A stretch of 40,069 nucleotides of DNA from Methylococcaceae bacterium (GCA_021736705.1 JAIPFI010000008.1:1-40069); one strand, 5' to 3'; counted from the first letter of the stretch, positions 1 to 9,132 are shown. Translations and numbers: made by a program. The notes: generated by a model not told the origin, from the letters alone.

Positions 1-475
1 AACCGCTTGCACTTTCAGTGCTTACTTTAGTTGTAGCTGTTCCTTTAGATTTTTTAGAGTACAAGAATCCAGCAACCCCCAAAACGACGATAGCAAATAG
101 TGGATTCATCGAAGGCTCTGCTTCTGCTCCTGTTGCGGCCTCAGCTGCGGCCTCTTCTTCTACTTTCTCTGTCCAAACAGCTAAAGTAATTGACTCATTA
201 TTTATATCTGCTTTTTTATGCTTATATTCTGTATCGTGATAAAGCACTTCTGGCTGAAAAGTAGCCGCTGGATAATTAGCATCCGGCTTTGTTTTCTCGC
301 CTAAAGATGCACTTGAGCTCTTCGCCGAAGAAGAACCTTCATGCTTATAGTCTGCATCCTGGAATAAAACTTTGGGTTGAAAATCCGATGCTGGATAGTC
401 ATTCCCCGCCATTACAAGAGGACTTGCAAGGAATAAGGCAGTAAATATGCCTTTTTTGATATTATTTTTTTTCAC
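1..475 (-). CDS. Partial exported repeat protein of unknown function, cut by window edge
   Basis: I read this ORF by hand on the minus strand. It has no stop inside the window, so the ORF track omits it. It starts at GTG (473-475) with an AGGTG ribosome-binding site six bases upstream and gives at least 158 residues. Residues 1-23 look like a signal peptide (basic start, hydrophobic core, then VMAG). Two related units follow, DYPASDFQPKVLFQDADYKH (about 26-45) and NYPAATFQPEVLYHDTEYKH (about 67-86), joined by a Ser/Ala/Lys-rich linker. An acidic Glu/Ala stretch (about 104-120) leads into a hydrophobic helix (about 124-140) and then KKSKG. That end resembles a sorting or anchoring tail, but more sequence lies beyond the edge. 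It is separated from tkt by a likely terminator, so it is probably its own transcript. I do not recognise the family. Confidence 0.75.
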   Translation of the reverse strand, partial: MKKNNIKKGIFTALFLASPLVMAGNDYPASDFQPKVLFQDADYKHEGSSSAKSSSASLGEKTKPDANYPAATFQPEVLYHDTEYKHKKADINNESITLAVWTEKVEEEAAAEAATGAEAEPSMNPLFAIVVLGVAGFLYSKKSKGTATTKVSTESASG

Positions 476-494
476 GCAATTCACCTATATGTCG

Positions 495-544
495 TAAGAA
501 ACGAAAGAAGCCACTGACGAAGTATAACCAATCAGTGACTCTTC
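495..544 (-). terminator. Likely intrinsic terminator after tkt
   Basis: Read on the minus strand, CACTGA pairs with TCAGTG and an outer GAAG pairs with CTTC across a small internal loop. A T-rich stretch (TTTCGTTTCTT) follows. It lies about 40 bases past the tkt stop and just before the GTG of the next minus-strand gene. The stem is imperfect, so strength is uncertain. Confidence 0.5.
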
Positions 545-582
545 GTAAATGAGAAGAAAAACCCCTCTATACGTTTTTTAGA

Positions 583-2568
583 CTATAAAACTTCTTTTAC
601 AGTTTTAACAACGTTTTCAACTGTGAAGCCGAAATGCTTCATCAATACATCGCCCGGCGCAGATTCACCAAATGTATCAATACCGACAACACCACCTTCT
701 AAGCCAACATATTTACGCCAGAAGTCAGTAACACCCGCTTCAATCGCAACACGTTTAACGCCAGGAATTAAGATACTATCTTTATATGCTTGATCTTGAC
801 GATCAAACACATTAGTAGATGGCATAGACACAACCCGAGCATTAATACCTTCAGCAGCAAGCGCTTCTTGAGCTTTAGCAGCTAAATCAACTTCAGAACC
901 TGTTGCGATTAAAATAATTTGTACATCACCTTTTGCTTCTGATAATACATATGCACCTTTGCGCATTGCAGCAAAATCAGCAACATCATGTTTACGCCCC
1001 GGAATACCTTGACGACTTAATACTAAGCTAGAGGGGCCATCTAAACGTTCAACAGCAGCAGTCCAAGCAACAGCAACCTCAACAGAATCCGCAGGACGCC
1101 ATACATCCATATTAGGGATATAACGCATTGCCGATGTATTTTCGATAGGTTGATGAGTAGGACCGTCTTCACCCTGACCGATAGAGTCATGAGTTAAAAC
1201 CGCAACCGTACGAATTTTCATCAATGCAGCCATGCGGAACGCACTTTTTGCATAATCAGAGAACATATGGAATGTTCCACCGAATGGCATTAAACCACCG
1301 TGTAGCGCCATACCATTCATGATGGCATACATGCCGAATTCACGCACACCGTAAGAGATGTAGTTACCAGGCTCTTTACCGCTCACGTGTTTAAAGCTTG
1401 AACAGCTTGTTAAGTTAGAACCGGTTAAATCAGCAGACCCACCCAAGAATTCAGGTAGTATCGGTGCTAAGGCAGCAATTGTTTTTTGTGATGATTGACG
1501 AGAAGCTAATGATTCCGCTTTTTCGTTAGTATCAGCAATCATTGCATCAGTTGCTGCTTTCCAGTTTGCTGGTAATTCTTTTGCCATACGGCGTTTGAAT
1601 TCTGCGGCTAATTCTGGAAATTCTTTTGCGTAGGCTGCAAATTTAGCATCCCAAGCAGATTCTTTTTCAGCACCTGCAGCTTTAGCATCCCAACCTGCAT
1701 AAACATCAGCAGGAATTTCAAAAGGAGCAGAAGTCCACCCTAACTCTTTACGAGTTAATGCAACTTCTTCGTCACCTAATGCAGCACCGTGACAGTCATG
1801 GCTTCCAGATTTATTTGGTGAACCGAAACCAATGATTGTTTTACAACAAATCATAGAAGGCTTATCTTTAACAGCTTTTGCTAGAACAATCGCTGCATTA
1901 ATTGCATCAGCATCATGTCCATCTACAGAGATAACGTGCCAACCGTAAGACTCAAAACGTCTAACGGTGTCATCTGTATACCAACCATCGATATGTCCAT
2001 CAATAGAGATATTGTTATCATCCCAGAAAGCAATTAAATTACCTAGACCCCATGTACCTGCTAAAGAGCAAGCTTCATGAGAAATACCTTCCATCAAACA
2101 ACCATCACCTAAAAATACATAAGTGTGGTGATCAACAATATCATGTCCAGGACGATTAAATTCGTTAGCTAATAACTTTTCAGCCATAGCAAAACCAACA
2201 CCATTAGTTATGCCTTGACCTAGAGGACCTGTGGTTGTTTCAATACCAGGCGCATAACCATACTCAGGGTGACCCGCACATTTTGAGTGTAATTGACGGA
2301 ATGTTTTTAATTCATCCATAGGCAGGTCGTAACCTGACAAATGCAATAATGAATAAATTAACATGGATCCATGACCATTCGATAATACGAAACGGTCGCG
2401 ATCCGACCATTCTGGATTCGCTGGATTATGTTTTAGGTGATCATTCCATAATACTTCGGCGATATCCGCCATACCCATAGGTGCACCAGGATGACCTGAT
2501 TTTGCTTTTTGAACAGCATCCATGCTTAAAGCGCGTATGGCGTTCGCAAGTTCTCTACGCGAAGACAT
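583..2568 (-). CDS. tkt: Transketolase
   Basis: This is a thiamine diphosphate enzyme that moves two-carbon units between sugar phosphates. In a ribulose monophosphate (RuMP) cycle organism it helps regenerate ribulose 5-phosphate, the formaldehyde acceptor. The 661-residue length is normal for the family. The N-terminus carries the substrate-loop signature [18 protein letters not shown]. The ThDP/metal motif starts [13 protein letters not shown] (about 153 on), and the central pyrimidine-domain region with [11 protein letters not shown] is present. The ATG has a good ribosome-binding site (CTGGAGAACAAT before the start). It follows hps and phi on the same strand, but a strong terminator separates it from phi, so it may be partly uncoupled from them. 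Family assignment is secure. Confidence 0.96.
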   Translation of the reverse strand: MSSRRELANAIRALSMDAVQKAKSGHPGAPMGMADIAEVLWNDHLKHNPANPEWSDRDRFVLSNGHGSMLIYSLLHLSGYDLPMDELKTFRQLHSKCAGHPEYGYAPGIETTTGPLGQGITNGVGFAMAEKLLANEFNRPGHDIVDHHTYVFLGDGCLMEGISHEACSLAGTWGLGNLIAFWDDNNISIDGHIDGWYTDDTVRRFESYGWHVISVDGHDADAINAAIVLAKAVKDKPSMICCKTIIGFGSPNKSGSHDCHGAALGDEEVALTRKELGWTSAPFEIPADVYAGWDAKAAGAEKESAWDAKFAAYAKEFPELAAEFKRRMAKELPANWKAATDAMIADTNEKAESLASRQSSQKTIAALAPILPEFLGGSADLTGSNLTSCSSFKHVSGKEPGNYISYGVREFGMYAIMNGMALHGGLMPFGGTFHMFSDYAKSAFRMAALMKIRTVAVLTHDSIGQGEDGPTHQPIENTSAMRYIPNMDVWRPADSVEVAVAWTAAVERLDGPSSLVLSRQGIPGRKHDVADFAAMRKGAYVLSEAKGDVQIILIATGSEVDLAAKAQEALAAEGINARVVSMPSTNVFDRQDQAYKDSILIPGVKRVAIEAGVTDFWRKYVGLEGGVVGIDTFGESAPGDVLMKHFGFTVENVVKTVKEVL

Positions 2569-2655
2569 ATTGTTCTCCAGAGTTTTTTTAAATTATTAAA
2601 CGAAAAATAGACATGGGATTTCTTCATGTCTATTCTATAAATTCTATCTAGCAAC

Positions 2656-2691
2656 AAAAAAAACGAGCAGCAAAGCCACTCGTTTTTTTTT
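2656..2691 (-). terminator. Intrinsic terminator between phi and tkt
   Basis: On the minus strand, ACGAGTGGC pairs with GCTGCTCGT as a nine-pair stem (two G-U pairs) around a TTT loop, with A and T runs on either side. The stem and U-tract sit directly after the phi stop codon. The A/T symmetry means it could also work on the plus strand. Confidence 0.8.
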
Positions 2692-2692
2692 G

Positions 2693-3226
2693 CTATTCCA
2701 TGTTAGCGTGTCTTTCTCTCATTATTTCTTCTGGAATACCTTTCTCATGAATAATATGAGAAATAGTTGATTCCAAAAATAACAATGTTGACAATTCAAA
2801 TACAGTTCCCATTGGCATCCCTTTTACTTTGGCATACATTTCAGGAGTACCAATCTGGAACACACCATCAGCTAAATCGCCGATAGTTGAATCGCTTTTT
2901 GCAGAGATCAACATAATATCAGCGCCAACATCTTTCGCTTTCTTTGTAAAGGCAATTAATTGCTCAGTCTCACCAGAGCCTGAAATAATAATTAATAAAT
3001 CACCTTGTTTAATGCTTGGCGTAACAATTTCACCTACAACACTAACATTGTAACCACTGTGCACTAATCTCATGGCAAAAAAGTTACCTACAAGCTTAGA
3101 ACGACCAGCACCCGCTAGAAAAATACGATTTGCTTTATCAAGCATCGCCGTCAACTTCTCATCATACGAATCATCAGTTGCAGCCAAAATACTTGTTAAT
3201 TTATCTACGACAAGTTGTTGATGCAT
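2693..3226 (-). CDS. hxlB: 6-phospho-3-hexuloisomerase (RuMP pathway)
   Basis: This enzyme isomerises D-arabino-hex-3-ulose 6-phosphate to fructose 6-phosphate, the second step of formaldehyde fixation by the ribulose monophosphate pathway. At 177 residues it is a single SIS sugar-isomerase domain of normal length for stand-alone Phi. The AGAGRSKLVGNFFAMRLVH segment (about 38-56) and the sugar-phosphate loop ISGSGETEQ (about 80-88) are clear SIS signatures. It starts 11 bases after the stop of hps, so the two are almost certainly co-transcribed and translationally close. The SIS fold alone could mean another isomerase, but the pairing with hps settles the role. Confidence 0.94.
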   Translation of the reverse strand: MHQQLVVDKLTSILAATDDSYDEKLTAMLDKANRIFLAGAGRSKLVGNFFAMRLVHSGYNVSVVGEIVTPSIKQGDLLIIISGSGETEQLIAFTKKAKDVGADIMLISAKSDSTIGDLADGVFQIGTPEMYAKVKGMPMGTVFELSTLLFLESTISHIIHEKGIPEEIMRERHANME

Positions 3227-3237
3227 AATATTAACCC

Positions 3238-3879
3238 TTATGCAGCGTCAACTAATTCACGAATTTCACGAGCCGCTTCAGCAGGAGATGCTGCACCGTA
3301 AATAGCCGCACCAACAACAATAATGTCTGCACCAGCACGAACTACGTCTTGAACTGTTGCTTGGTTAATACCACCAGCAACAGAAATACGGACGTTTAGA
3401 CCTAAATCAGCAATTAACGCCAAGTCATTGAAAGGTGTGTGACCTGCCGCTTGCGCATCAAGACCTGTGTGTACACCAACAATTTGTGCGCCAGCTTCTA
3501 CAGTTGCACGTGCAACAGCGGCTTTATCATCAACATTGATTAAATCAATTTGAGCTTCTGCGCCATAAGCGTTTGCAGCAGCAATAACACCTTTACAAGT
3601 TGCTAAACCTGAAACACCCAATACTGTACAGATATCTGCACCAGCTGCATAAAAAGGAGTTGCTTCATATTCGCCAGCATCCATTGTTTTAAGATCAACT
3701 AATAACAATTTGTTTGGAAATCTAGCTTTTAATTCTTTTACTAAGTTAATACCATTGTGCTTGATACATGGTGTACCGATTTCGAAGATATCAATTGATT
3801 CAGCTACTTGCTCAGCAAGTGCGATAGTTGCGTCGAAATCTAAAGAATCTAATGCCATTTGAATTAATGGTGTTGCCAT
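3238..3879 (-). CDS. hxlA: 3-hexulose-6-phosphate synthase (RuMP pathway)
   Basis: This enzyme condenses formaldehyde with ribulose 5-phosphate to give hexulose 6-phosphate, the entry point of C1 carbon into sugar metabolism in type I methanotrophs. The 213-residue protein belongs to the orotidine-phosphate decarboxylase superfamily of TIM barrels. The metal and substrate motif LLVDLKTMDAGEYE (about 59-72) carries the Asp-x-Lys-x-x-Asp signature. IVVGAAIYGA near the C-terminus is the phosphate-binding end. The ATG has a GGAG site eight bases upstream. It is first in the hps-phi pair. I saw no convincing sigma-70 promoter in the AT-rich 290-base leader. Confidence 0.96.
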   Translation of the reverse strand: MATPLIQMALDSLDFDATIALAEQVAESIDIFEIGTPCIKHNGINLVKELKARFPNKLLLVDLKTMDAGEYEATPFYAAGADICTVLGVSGLATCKGVIAAANAYGAEAQIDLINVDDKAAVARATVEAGAQIVGVHTGLDAQAAGHTPFNDLALIADLGLNVRISVAGGINQATVQDVVRAGADIIVVGAAIYGAASPAEAAREIRELVDAA

Positions 3880-4135
3880 GTTATGTACTCCGATTTAGTT
3901 ATAATTTTATTACATACTTTTATTTTTATGCGAACAGAACTTTAAATCAGAAAGCAGGCTTATGTCAAATCATAATCTGTCAGTTAAACCATTAAAAACC
4001 TTCTGCTTATTCTATTCGTTCCCTACTTTAAGCTTCGCTTAATTCTATAATTGTGCAATCTATTTTACATACATCCCTTAATTAACAATGACTAACCCTT
4101 CTTTTTTGAAGCAGTTTATTAATTTTTAGTAAAAT

Positions 4136-4172
4136 CTCTTAAACACTAAAAAAAGAAATTATCCCTTTCTTT
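4136..4172 (-). terminator. Possible weak terminator after dolP
   Basis: On the minus strand AAAGAAA pairs with TTTCTTT around GGGATAA, followed by further Ts, overlapping the dolP stop codon. The stem is only A-T rich with one G-C pair, so it may be weak. It lies in the 290-base gap (3880-4170) before hps, where I see nothing else firm. Confidence 0.35.
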
Positions 4173-4767
4173 AATTCTTTTTATCCGCATAGGCTATATA
4201 CTCAAAAACAGCGACAATTTTACTAACACCAGCAACATTTTGTACTGCTTCTGCTGCGGCTATTCCCTCTTCCTCATGCATGAGCCCCATCAAATACACA
4301 ACTTTATTTTCCGTAATCACTTTAACGCGCGCCGCATCAAACCTCGCCCCCTTTTTTACTTCAGCTGCTAACGCATCTTTAACTTTGAGCGTGATTAATG
4401 CATCATTACTGCGCGCCTGCATAGTCGATACAGGGGCAAGTACCATTTCATTATGAACCAGTTTTACACCAGAAATAACACGTATATTGGCAATTATTTT
4501 TTCTCGTATAGCCTCAGACTCTGCCTCGCCTGTTATTAACACTTTACCATTATAAGAACTGACATTATAGTGCGCATGCTCTTTCACATCTTCTAAAGCA
4601 TGTAACTCTATGAACGCAGTATCTTCAATGCTCTCATCTAAGGTAATAACAGCACTACTTCGCCCATCATGCAAGAGAGCAAACTCTGTTAACTCAGTCC
4701 GGTGATGAGCTTGACCACTACAGCCTGCCAAACTAAAAATAAATAACAACGCGAAACTTAATTTCAT
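4171..4767 (-). CDS. dolP: DolP-like outer-membrane lipoprotein with two BON domains
   Basis: This is a predicted lipoprotein of 198 residues with a short signal peptide ending in the lipobox LAGC (Cys16). Two BON domains follow, about 35-110 (with SSYNGKVLITGEAESEA) and about 115-190 (with KVVYLMGLMHEEEG). BON lipoproteins of this size (YraP/DolP) bind anionic phospholipids and support outer-membrane integrity. The synteny matches E. coli: lpoA-yraN-diaA-dolP in the same order and strand. Its ATG overlaps the diaA stop by four bases (ATGA), implying coupled translation. OsmY-type proteins also have BON pairs but lack a lipobox, which favours DolP. Confidence 0.88.
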   Translation of the reverse strand: MKLSFALLFIFSLAGCSGQAHHRTELTEFALLHDGRSSAVITLDESIEDTAFIELHALEDVKEHAHYNVSSYNGKVLITGEAESEAIREKIIANIRVISGVKLVHNEMVLAPVSTMQARSNDALITLKVKDALAAEVKKGARFDAARVKVITENKVVYLMGLMHEEEGIAAAEAVQNVAGVSKIVAVFEYIAYADKKN

Positions 4768-5360
4768 AACAATTGATTACCAAATAACTGTGTATCGATC
4801 AAATCACACAAACAATGTGTAATTAAAAGATGAGATTCATGAATTCTTACCGCAGACTGACTAGGCACACAAAGGCATACATCGGACTCATGCAATAAAG
4901 CAGACAACGATCCCTCATTTTCCCCGTTAAGCAATATTACCGTCATTTTTTTATCATGCGCCGCATTAATTAACTTCACCAGATTTAGGCTACTTTCTTC
5001 CGTAATATAAAGCAATAACACATCAGATGCCTGCCCTAATGCTCGTAATTGCTTAGCAAAAACATCATCATAATGTTGAGTGCTTGCGATTGCCGTGATC
5101 ATTTGCACATCATTTACCAACGAGATTGCAGGTAATGACGGCCTTTCTCGCTCATATCGATTAACCATTATGGCTGCAAAATGCTGAGCATTTGCAACCG
5201 ATGCACCATTACCACAACTCAATACTTTTTTATCTGCCAATAAAGCATTAACAATTTGCTGTGCAGCAAATTCGATTAACTCGGCCAATTCACTCAAGAT
5301 AAGTTGTTGTGTTTGAATACTTTCTGTAATTTGATGACTTATATTTGCTTGCAGACTCAT
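4764..5360 (-). CDS. diaA: DiaA-like SIS protein (DnaA initiator-associating)
   Basis: This 198-residue protein is a single SIS domain. It contains LSCGNGASVANAQHFAAIMV (about 47-66) and the C-terminal THCLCDLIDTQLFG typical of DiaA. In E. coli DiaA is a homotetramer that binds DnaA and promotes its assembly at the replication origin. The close paralogue GmhA (sedoheptulose 7-phosphate isomerase) has the same fold. The setting between yraN and dolP is the DiaA setting and drives this call. The start lies three bases after the yraN stop. I see no sign of frameshift or truncation. Replication timing, not sugar metabolism, is the likelier role despite the nearby hps-phi genes. Confidence 0.87.
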   Translation of the reverse strand: MSLQANISHQITESIQTQQLILSELAELIEFAAQQIVNALLADKKVLSCGNGASVANAQHFAAIMVNRYERERPSLPAISLVNDVQMITAIASTQHYDDVFAKQLRALGQASDVLLLYITEESSLNLVKLINAAHDKKMTVILLNGENEGSLSALLHESDVCLCVPSQSAVRIHESHLLITHCLCDLIDTQLFGNQLL

Positions 5361-5363
5361 ATT

Positions 5364-5714
5364 TTAAAACGCATTTTTTACCCATTGAGGAGAAGTATCT
5401 CCTGTTATTGCTACAACATCAAACCTAATTGGCTGATCAACTTTTTTTGCCACAATATAATGCTTAGTCGCTGCTATAATTCGTGCTTGCTTAGTCGAAG
5501 TAACACTCTCCAACGCACTACCGTAACGCACATTTTTTCGATACCTTACTTCAACAACGACTAAAACACCCTTTTCATCCATAAGTAAATCTAACTCCCC
5601 CCATTTACACCAGTAATTACGCGCCACCAAAGTTTGCCCTTGCTGCAAAAGAAAGCTCAAAGCCCGATCTTCATAAAGACCTCCTTTTTCTATTGAACTT
5701 ATTTTAGTACGCAC
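5364..5714 (-). CDS. yraN: YraN/UPF0102 family nuclease-fold protein
   Basis: This is a small 116-residue protein of the UPF0102 family, which has a restriction-endonuclease-like fold. The core signature is visible: GELDLLMDEKG (about 39-49) then VLVVVEVRYRK (about 50-60), matching the Glu/Asp...Glu-x-Lys/Arg pattern of that fold. Its biological role is not settled. The start is GTG at 5712-5714 with an AAGAGA site upstream; no better in-frame ATG lies nearby. It overlaps the end of lpoA by 11 bases, so translation is probably coupled. It is part of the conserved lpoA-yraN-diaA-dolP block. Confidence 0.9.
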   Translation of the reverse strand: MRTKISSIEKGGLYEDRALSFLLQQGQTLVARNYWCKWGELDLLMDEKGVLVVVEVRYRKNVRYGSALESVTSTKQARIIAATKHYIVAKKVDQPIRFDVVAITGDTSPQWVKNAF

Positions 5715-7674
5715 TTGTCTCTTCTTCCGAATTTAAAGTCGGGAACTCTTTCTCTAACAAAGTTTTTGATGTGACATCCTCAAAGCCTGAAGACATATTT
5801 TCTACCGTATCAATTAACATTACCTCACCTTGTTTAAATTTCGCACATATCAATCGACGCTCGATTCGATTAGCTGCATTTAATGACAAACTTCCTGTAG
5901 CACCTTGGTAGTCTATCGAGTCCAGCGTATTTAAGTATGGAACCAAATTATATGCATCAATACCAAACGCTATTAAGCTTAAAAAGCTATCTGGAAATTG
6001 TTGCCATGTCTGTTGCAACGTGCGCATATCTAAGTCACCGTGATAAGCTTGCTCAAATAACCAAGGAATACTACAGAAACGAACACCTTCCAAATCAATA
6101 TCTTGTTTTGGCGCAGCCTGTCCGCTATAAATTCTTGACAATCCGTACACAGGGATAGACCCAGCACGATTATGATAAAACTGCGGATTAATTAAACGCG
6201 CCACTTTGCTGGGCGCAACCATGAAGATAACATCAACATCTTGTCGCCGAGACGGATTAGATTCAATATTAGCAACAATTTTAGACAGCATCTGAATACG
6301 ATACTGACTTTCATTTATATTTAACAACTGTTTAACTGGAAAACTAAAATCCTTCGCGCTCGAATCAAAATGTTGAACTGCCAACACATGTCCGTCTAAA
6401 TCACGCCATGCATTTTCAAAATAGGCCGTTAAACGCTTGCCATCTGTCGTATTTGGGGCAAGGATAATGGCATTTTTATGTCCTTCAGAGCGTGCTTGAT
6501 TAGCCGCCTGTCGCACCTCATCAAGAGGACTTAAAGCAAATTGATATAAATTCGCCTTAGATAACCCTTCCACATAGTTTAATGCTAAAACAGGCACCGA
6601 AAGAGCCACACTCTGAGCCAATTGACGTATCAATTGCTTATTAAGTGGCCCTATAATTAACTGCGCCCCGCCCGCAACAGCCTCTTGATAAAGCGCTACA
6701 ATGTCTTTACTTTGAGTATCATAAAATTGCAAATTAGGGTGTTGCGCATCATGCTCGTGTTGATTATAAGCCGCCATAAGACCTTCTTTGATAGCTTGTG
6801 CGTGCGTAGCATAAGGCCCTGATTCCGGTAAAAAAACTGCAATTTCGTTAATATCATCAAGACTCACTGTAGCGGTTTCAGTAACAATAGTAGCTGAGTT
6901 ATCGGAAACAGCAAAATAACCTGATGCAATCAGTAATTGACCGGGGTGCTGAGGATACTCCTTCATCCACCCATCTAATGCCAAATTAAATCCTGACGAG
7001 CCTTTATTAAATTTTCGCATAATGCTAGCCAGCTCAAGCCAGCCAGAATAAATATCATAGCGCTGCAAACTTAACTGGCGCTCCAGCACATCAGGCGGCA
7101 ATAAACCCAGCACCTCTAAAATGGATATATTATTTTGCATTTTTTCAATGCCAAGAAAATAAGTATCCAAAATAATTCGCTCGCGTACACTAGCCTCTAG
7201 CTGACCCGTTAATGTAAAAGCAAACGCGCGCGCACTTCGATACTCAAGCTGTGCATCTCTAGTCAATGCAGAAGGCTGAATTAACTGTAGCCGATTAACC
7301 GCTAGCTCTGCATTGCCTGCATTTAAATATATTTGTGCATAGAGTAAATATAACTGATTGCGCTGAGCTAAATTCAATTCGGCAGGCTTAATTAAATCCG
7401 CAAACATTTCTGACTGCTCATCAAAACCAATTTTAAATAAAGCGTGCGCGGCTCGTAATCGAAAAACACTTTGTTGCACAGACGGGCGTTCCGCTAACTT
7501 TTGATATAACGTAGCGGCCTGTTCATATTCCCCTAAAGAGTACAGTTTGTCGGCTTGCCGTGCTATGCTATTTTGCGGCTCAGTGGTTAGCAATCTATCC
7601 CCTCTAGTTTGAGATGTACAACTGACCATTAAGAGCATACATAGAAACAGGCTCAGATCAATATATCGCTTCAT
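5704..7674 (-). CDS. lpoA: LpoA, outer-membrane lipoprotein activator of PBP1A
   Basis: LpoA reaches from the outer membrane through the periplasm to stimulate the peptidoglycan synthase PBP1A. This 656-residue protein has a signal peptide with a lipobox ending at Cys19 (MVSC). A helical TPR-like region follows (about 40-250), then a periplasmic-binding-protein-like domain (about 275-615) that begins around IAVFLPESGPYATHAQAIKE and includes LIIGPLNKQLIRQLA. This is the two-part layout of LpoA. The start has a good site (AGGCGAG). It leads the minus-strand run with yraN, diaA and dolP, and is divergent from rsmI, as in E. coli. It fits the other peptidoglycan genes in the window. Confidence 0.93.
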   Translation of the reverse strand: MKRYIDLSLFLCMLLMVSCTSQTRGDRLLTTEPQNSIARQADKLYSLGEYEQAATLYQKLAERPSVQQSVFRLRAAHALFKIGFDEQSEMFADLIKPAELNLAQRNQLYLLYAQIYLNAGNAELAVNRLQLIQPSALTRDAQLEYRSARAFAFTLTGQLEASVRERIILDTYFLGIEKMQNNISILEVLGLLPPDVLERQLSLQRYDIYSGWLELASIMRKFNKGSSGFNLALDGWMKEYPQHPGQLLIASGYFAVSDNSATIVTETATVSLDDINEIAVFLPESGPYATHAQAIKEGLMAAYNQHEHDAQHPNLQFYDTQSKDIVALYQEAVAGGAQLIIGPLNKQLIRQLAQSVALSVPVLALNYVEGLSKANLYQFALSPLDEVRQAANQARSEGHKNAIILAPNTTDGKRLTAYFENAWRDLDGHVLAVQHFDSSAKDFSFPVKQLLNINESQYRIQMLSKIVANIESNPSRRQDVDVIFMVAPSKVARLINPQFYHNRAGSIPVYGLSRIYSGQAAPKQDIDLEGVRFCSIPWLFEQAYHGDLDMRTLQQTWQQFPDSFLSLIAFGIDAYNLVPYLNTLDSIDYQGATGSLSLNAANRIERRLICAKFKQGEVMLIDTVENMSSGFEDVTSKTLLEKEFPTLNSEEETSAY

Positions 7675-7831
7675 AAATAACTCGCCTAATAATATCCCTG
7701 ATATACACCGTCATTACCACCTGCTATCTTTATCAAGTAAAAACTATAGATAATCTGCTCCATTTTTGAAACCAAATACTAGAGTAATGATACTATAAAG
7801 TTATCTTTCACTTATACTCTAGGACTTTAAA

Positions 7832-8692
7832 ATGCCCGATCAATATGGCACGTTATATGTTGTCGCAACCCCTATTGGTAATTTAGCTGACTTTAGCTTA
7901 AGAGCAATCGAAACACTAAACCAAGTTGACCTTATCTGCGCAGAAGATACCCGACACGCTCGGACATTATTGCAACACCACGGCATTACAACACATTGCA
8001 TCGCACTCCATCAACACAATGAAGACCATGCTGCCCAAGGAATAATCGCGAAAATCCAGCAAGGTATGTCCATCGCCATCATTTCCGATGCAGGTACACC
8101 TTTAATTAGCGACCCTGGCATGCCTTTAGTTGCTTTAGCCCATGCATCCAATATCAAGGTATCACCTATACCCGGAGCTTGCGCGTTAATCGCTGCACTA
8201 TCAGCTTCCGGTCTCCCTGTTACCCAATTTTCTTTTCTGGGGTTTATACCGAGAACTTCCAGCGCACGCCGCCATTTATTTAATGAGAAAAAGAACAACA
8301 CAGAAACGTGGGTATTTTATGAATCATGCCACCGCATTGCCGACTGCATAACCGATTTAGCAAGCGTGCTACCAGCTGATCGCATCATCGCTGTTGGACG
8401 CGAAATAACCAAAATGCACGAAACCATTATAAAATCGACTTTACAAGACATGCTCGCGCTTATCGAAGCAGACAGTAACATGAGGCGCGGTGAGTTTGTA
8501 GTCATGATAACCGGTGCTGTTATTGATAAAAAGGAAGAAGAATTAACTGAACAACAACTAAAAACACTTAAAGCTCTACTGCAAGAATGCTCCATAAAAA
8601 CAGCCGTCAATTTGGCCGTAGAAATCACTGGGGTTCGTAAAAAACTACTCTATCAAACAGCCTTAGAATTATCATCAGACAATCAAAAATAA
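7832..8692 (+). CDS. rsmI: 16S rRNA (cytidine1402-2'-O)-methyltransferase RsmI
   Basis: RsmI 2'-O-methylates C1402 in the decoding centre of 16S rRNA using SAM. The 286-residue protein matches the family from end to end. It opens with YVVATPIGNLADFSLRAIE (about 9-27), followed by the AEDTRHARTLL motif, ISDAGTPLISDPG (about 85-97) and VGREITKMHET in the second half. It is divergent from lpoA across 157 bases and is immediately followed by rnpB, the arrangement also seen in Pseudomonas. A possible promoter (TTGAAA at 7766, 17 bases, GATACT) lies upstream but is weak evidence. Its stop codon abuts the rnpB promoter region. Confidence 0.95.
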   Translation: MPDQYGTLYVVATPIGNLADFSLRAIETLNQVDLICAEDTRHARTLLQHHGITTHCIALHQHNEDHAAQGIIAKIQQGMSIAIISDAGTPLISDPGMPLVALAHASNIKVSPIPGACALIAALSASGLPVTQFSFLGFIPRTSSARRHLFNEKKNNTETWVFYESCHRIADCITDLASVLPADRIIAVGREITKMHETIIKSTLQDMLALIEADSNMRRGEFVVMITGAVIDKKEEELTEQQLKTLKALLQECSIKTAVNLAVEITGVRKKLLYQTALELSSDNQK

Positions 8693-8712
8693 CGACTTCG
8701 TCTCAATTCAGC

Positions 8713-8718
8713 TATAAT
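8713..8718 (+). promoter_or_regulatory. Consensus -10 element for rnpB
   Basis: A perfect TATAAT sits seven bases before the 5' strand of RNase P helix P1. A -35 box at the expected distance would overlap the rsmI stop codon and is a poor match, so the exact promoter is only partly defined. Confidence 0.65.
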
Positions 8719-8724
8719 AAACCC

Positions 8725-9078
8725 AGAGTTGGTCAGGCAGTCGCTTTTTTACTTTGCAATACAAGTAAAACAGAGGAAAGTCCGGGCTCCAAAGGGCAAG
8801 GTACCAGATAACTCCTGGGGGGCGTGAGCCTACGGAAAGTGCAGCAGAAAATAAACCGCCTGACTCTTAGGAGTTAGGTAAGGGTGAAATGGTGCGGTAA
8901 GAGCGCACCGCGTGACTGGTAACAGAAGCGGCATGGTAAACCCTACCTGGAGCAAGATCAAATAGAGGAGCTGACTCGTGGCCCGCGGGGCTCCTGGGTA
9001 GATTGCTTGAGCCATAAGGTGACTTATGGCCTAGATGAATGACTGTCCTCGACAAAACCCGGCTTATCGACCAACTCT
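8725..9078 (+). ncRNA. rnpB: RNase P RNA, class A
   Basis: This is the catalytic RNA of RNase P, which trims the 5' leader of pre-tRNAs. The ends pair as helix P1: AGAGTTGGTC at the 5' end with GACCAACTCT at the 3' end. The universally conserved core is present: GAGGAAAGTCCGGGCTCC near 8773 and ACAAAACCCGGCTTATCGA near the 3' end, which form P4, plus AGGGTGAAA and GGTAAACCC in the specificity domain. The P3 stem is a perfect eight-pair AT-rich hairpin (TTTTACTT / AAGTAAAA). Length of about 354 bases is normal. A T-rich run follows P1. The two minus-strand ORFs in the track here are antisense artefacts. Confidence 0.96.
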
Positions 9079-9132
9079 ACTTTTTATAGGATCGAAATAA
9101 ATAAAACCCTTATACCGTTTATCTTTAATTGA

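Noticed and set aside
18-239. Plus-strand 73-residue ORF in the track
   Set aside because: It is antisense to the minus-strand exported-protein gene, which has a signal peptide, ribosome site and internal repeats.
3880-4170. Clear promoter or riboswitch upstream of hps
   Set aside because: The region is AT-rich with many partial -10-like words but no convincing -35/-10 pair and no structured aptamer that I can recognise.
4764-5360. GmhA (sedoheptulose 7-phosphate isomerase) as the identity of the SIS protein
   Set aside because: Same fold, but the lpoA-yraN-[SIS]-dolP order and the C-terminal CDLIDTQLFG text fit DiaA better.
8830-9055. Two minus-strand ORFs of about 60 residues
   Set aside because: They are antisense to RNase P RNA; the RNA conservation explains the sequence fully.
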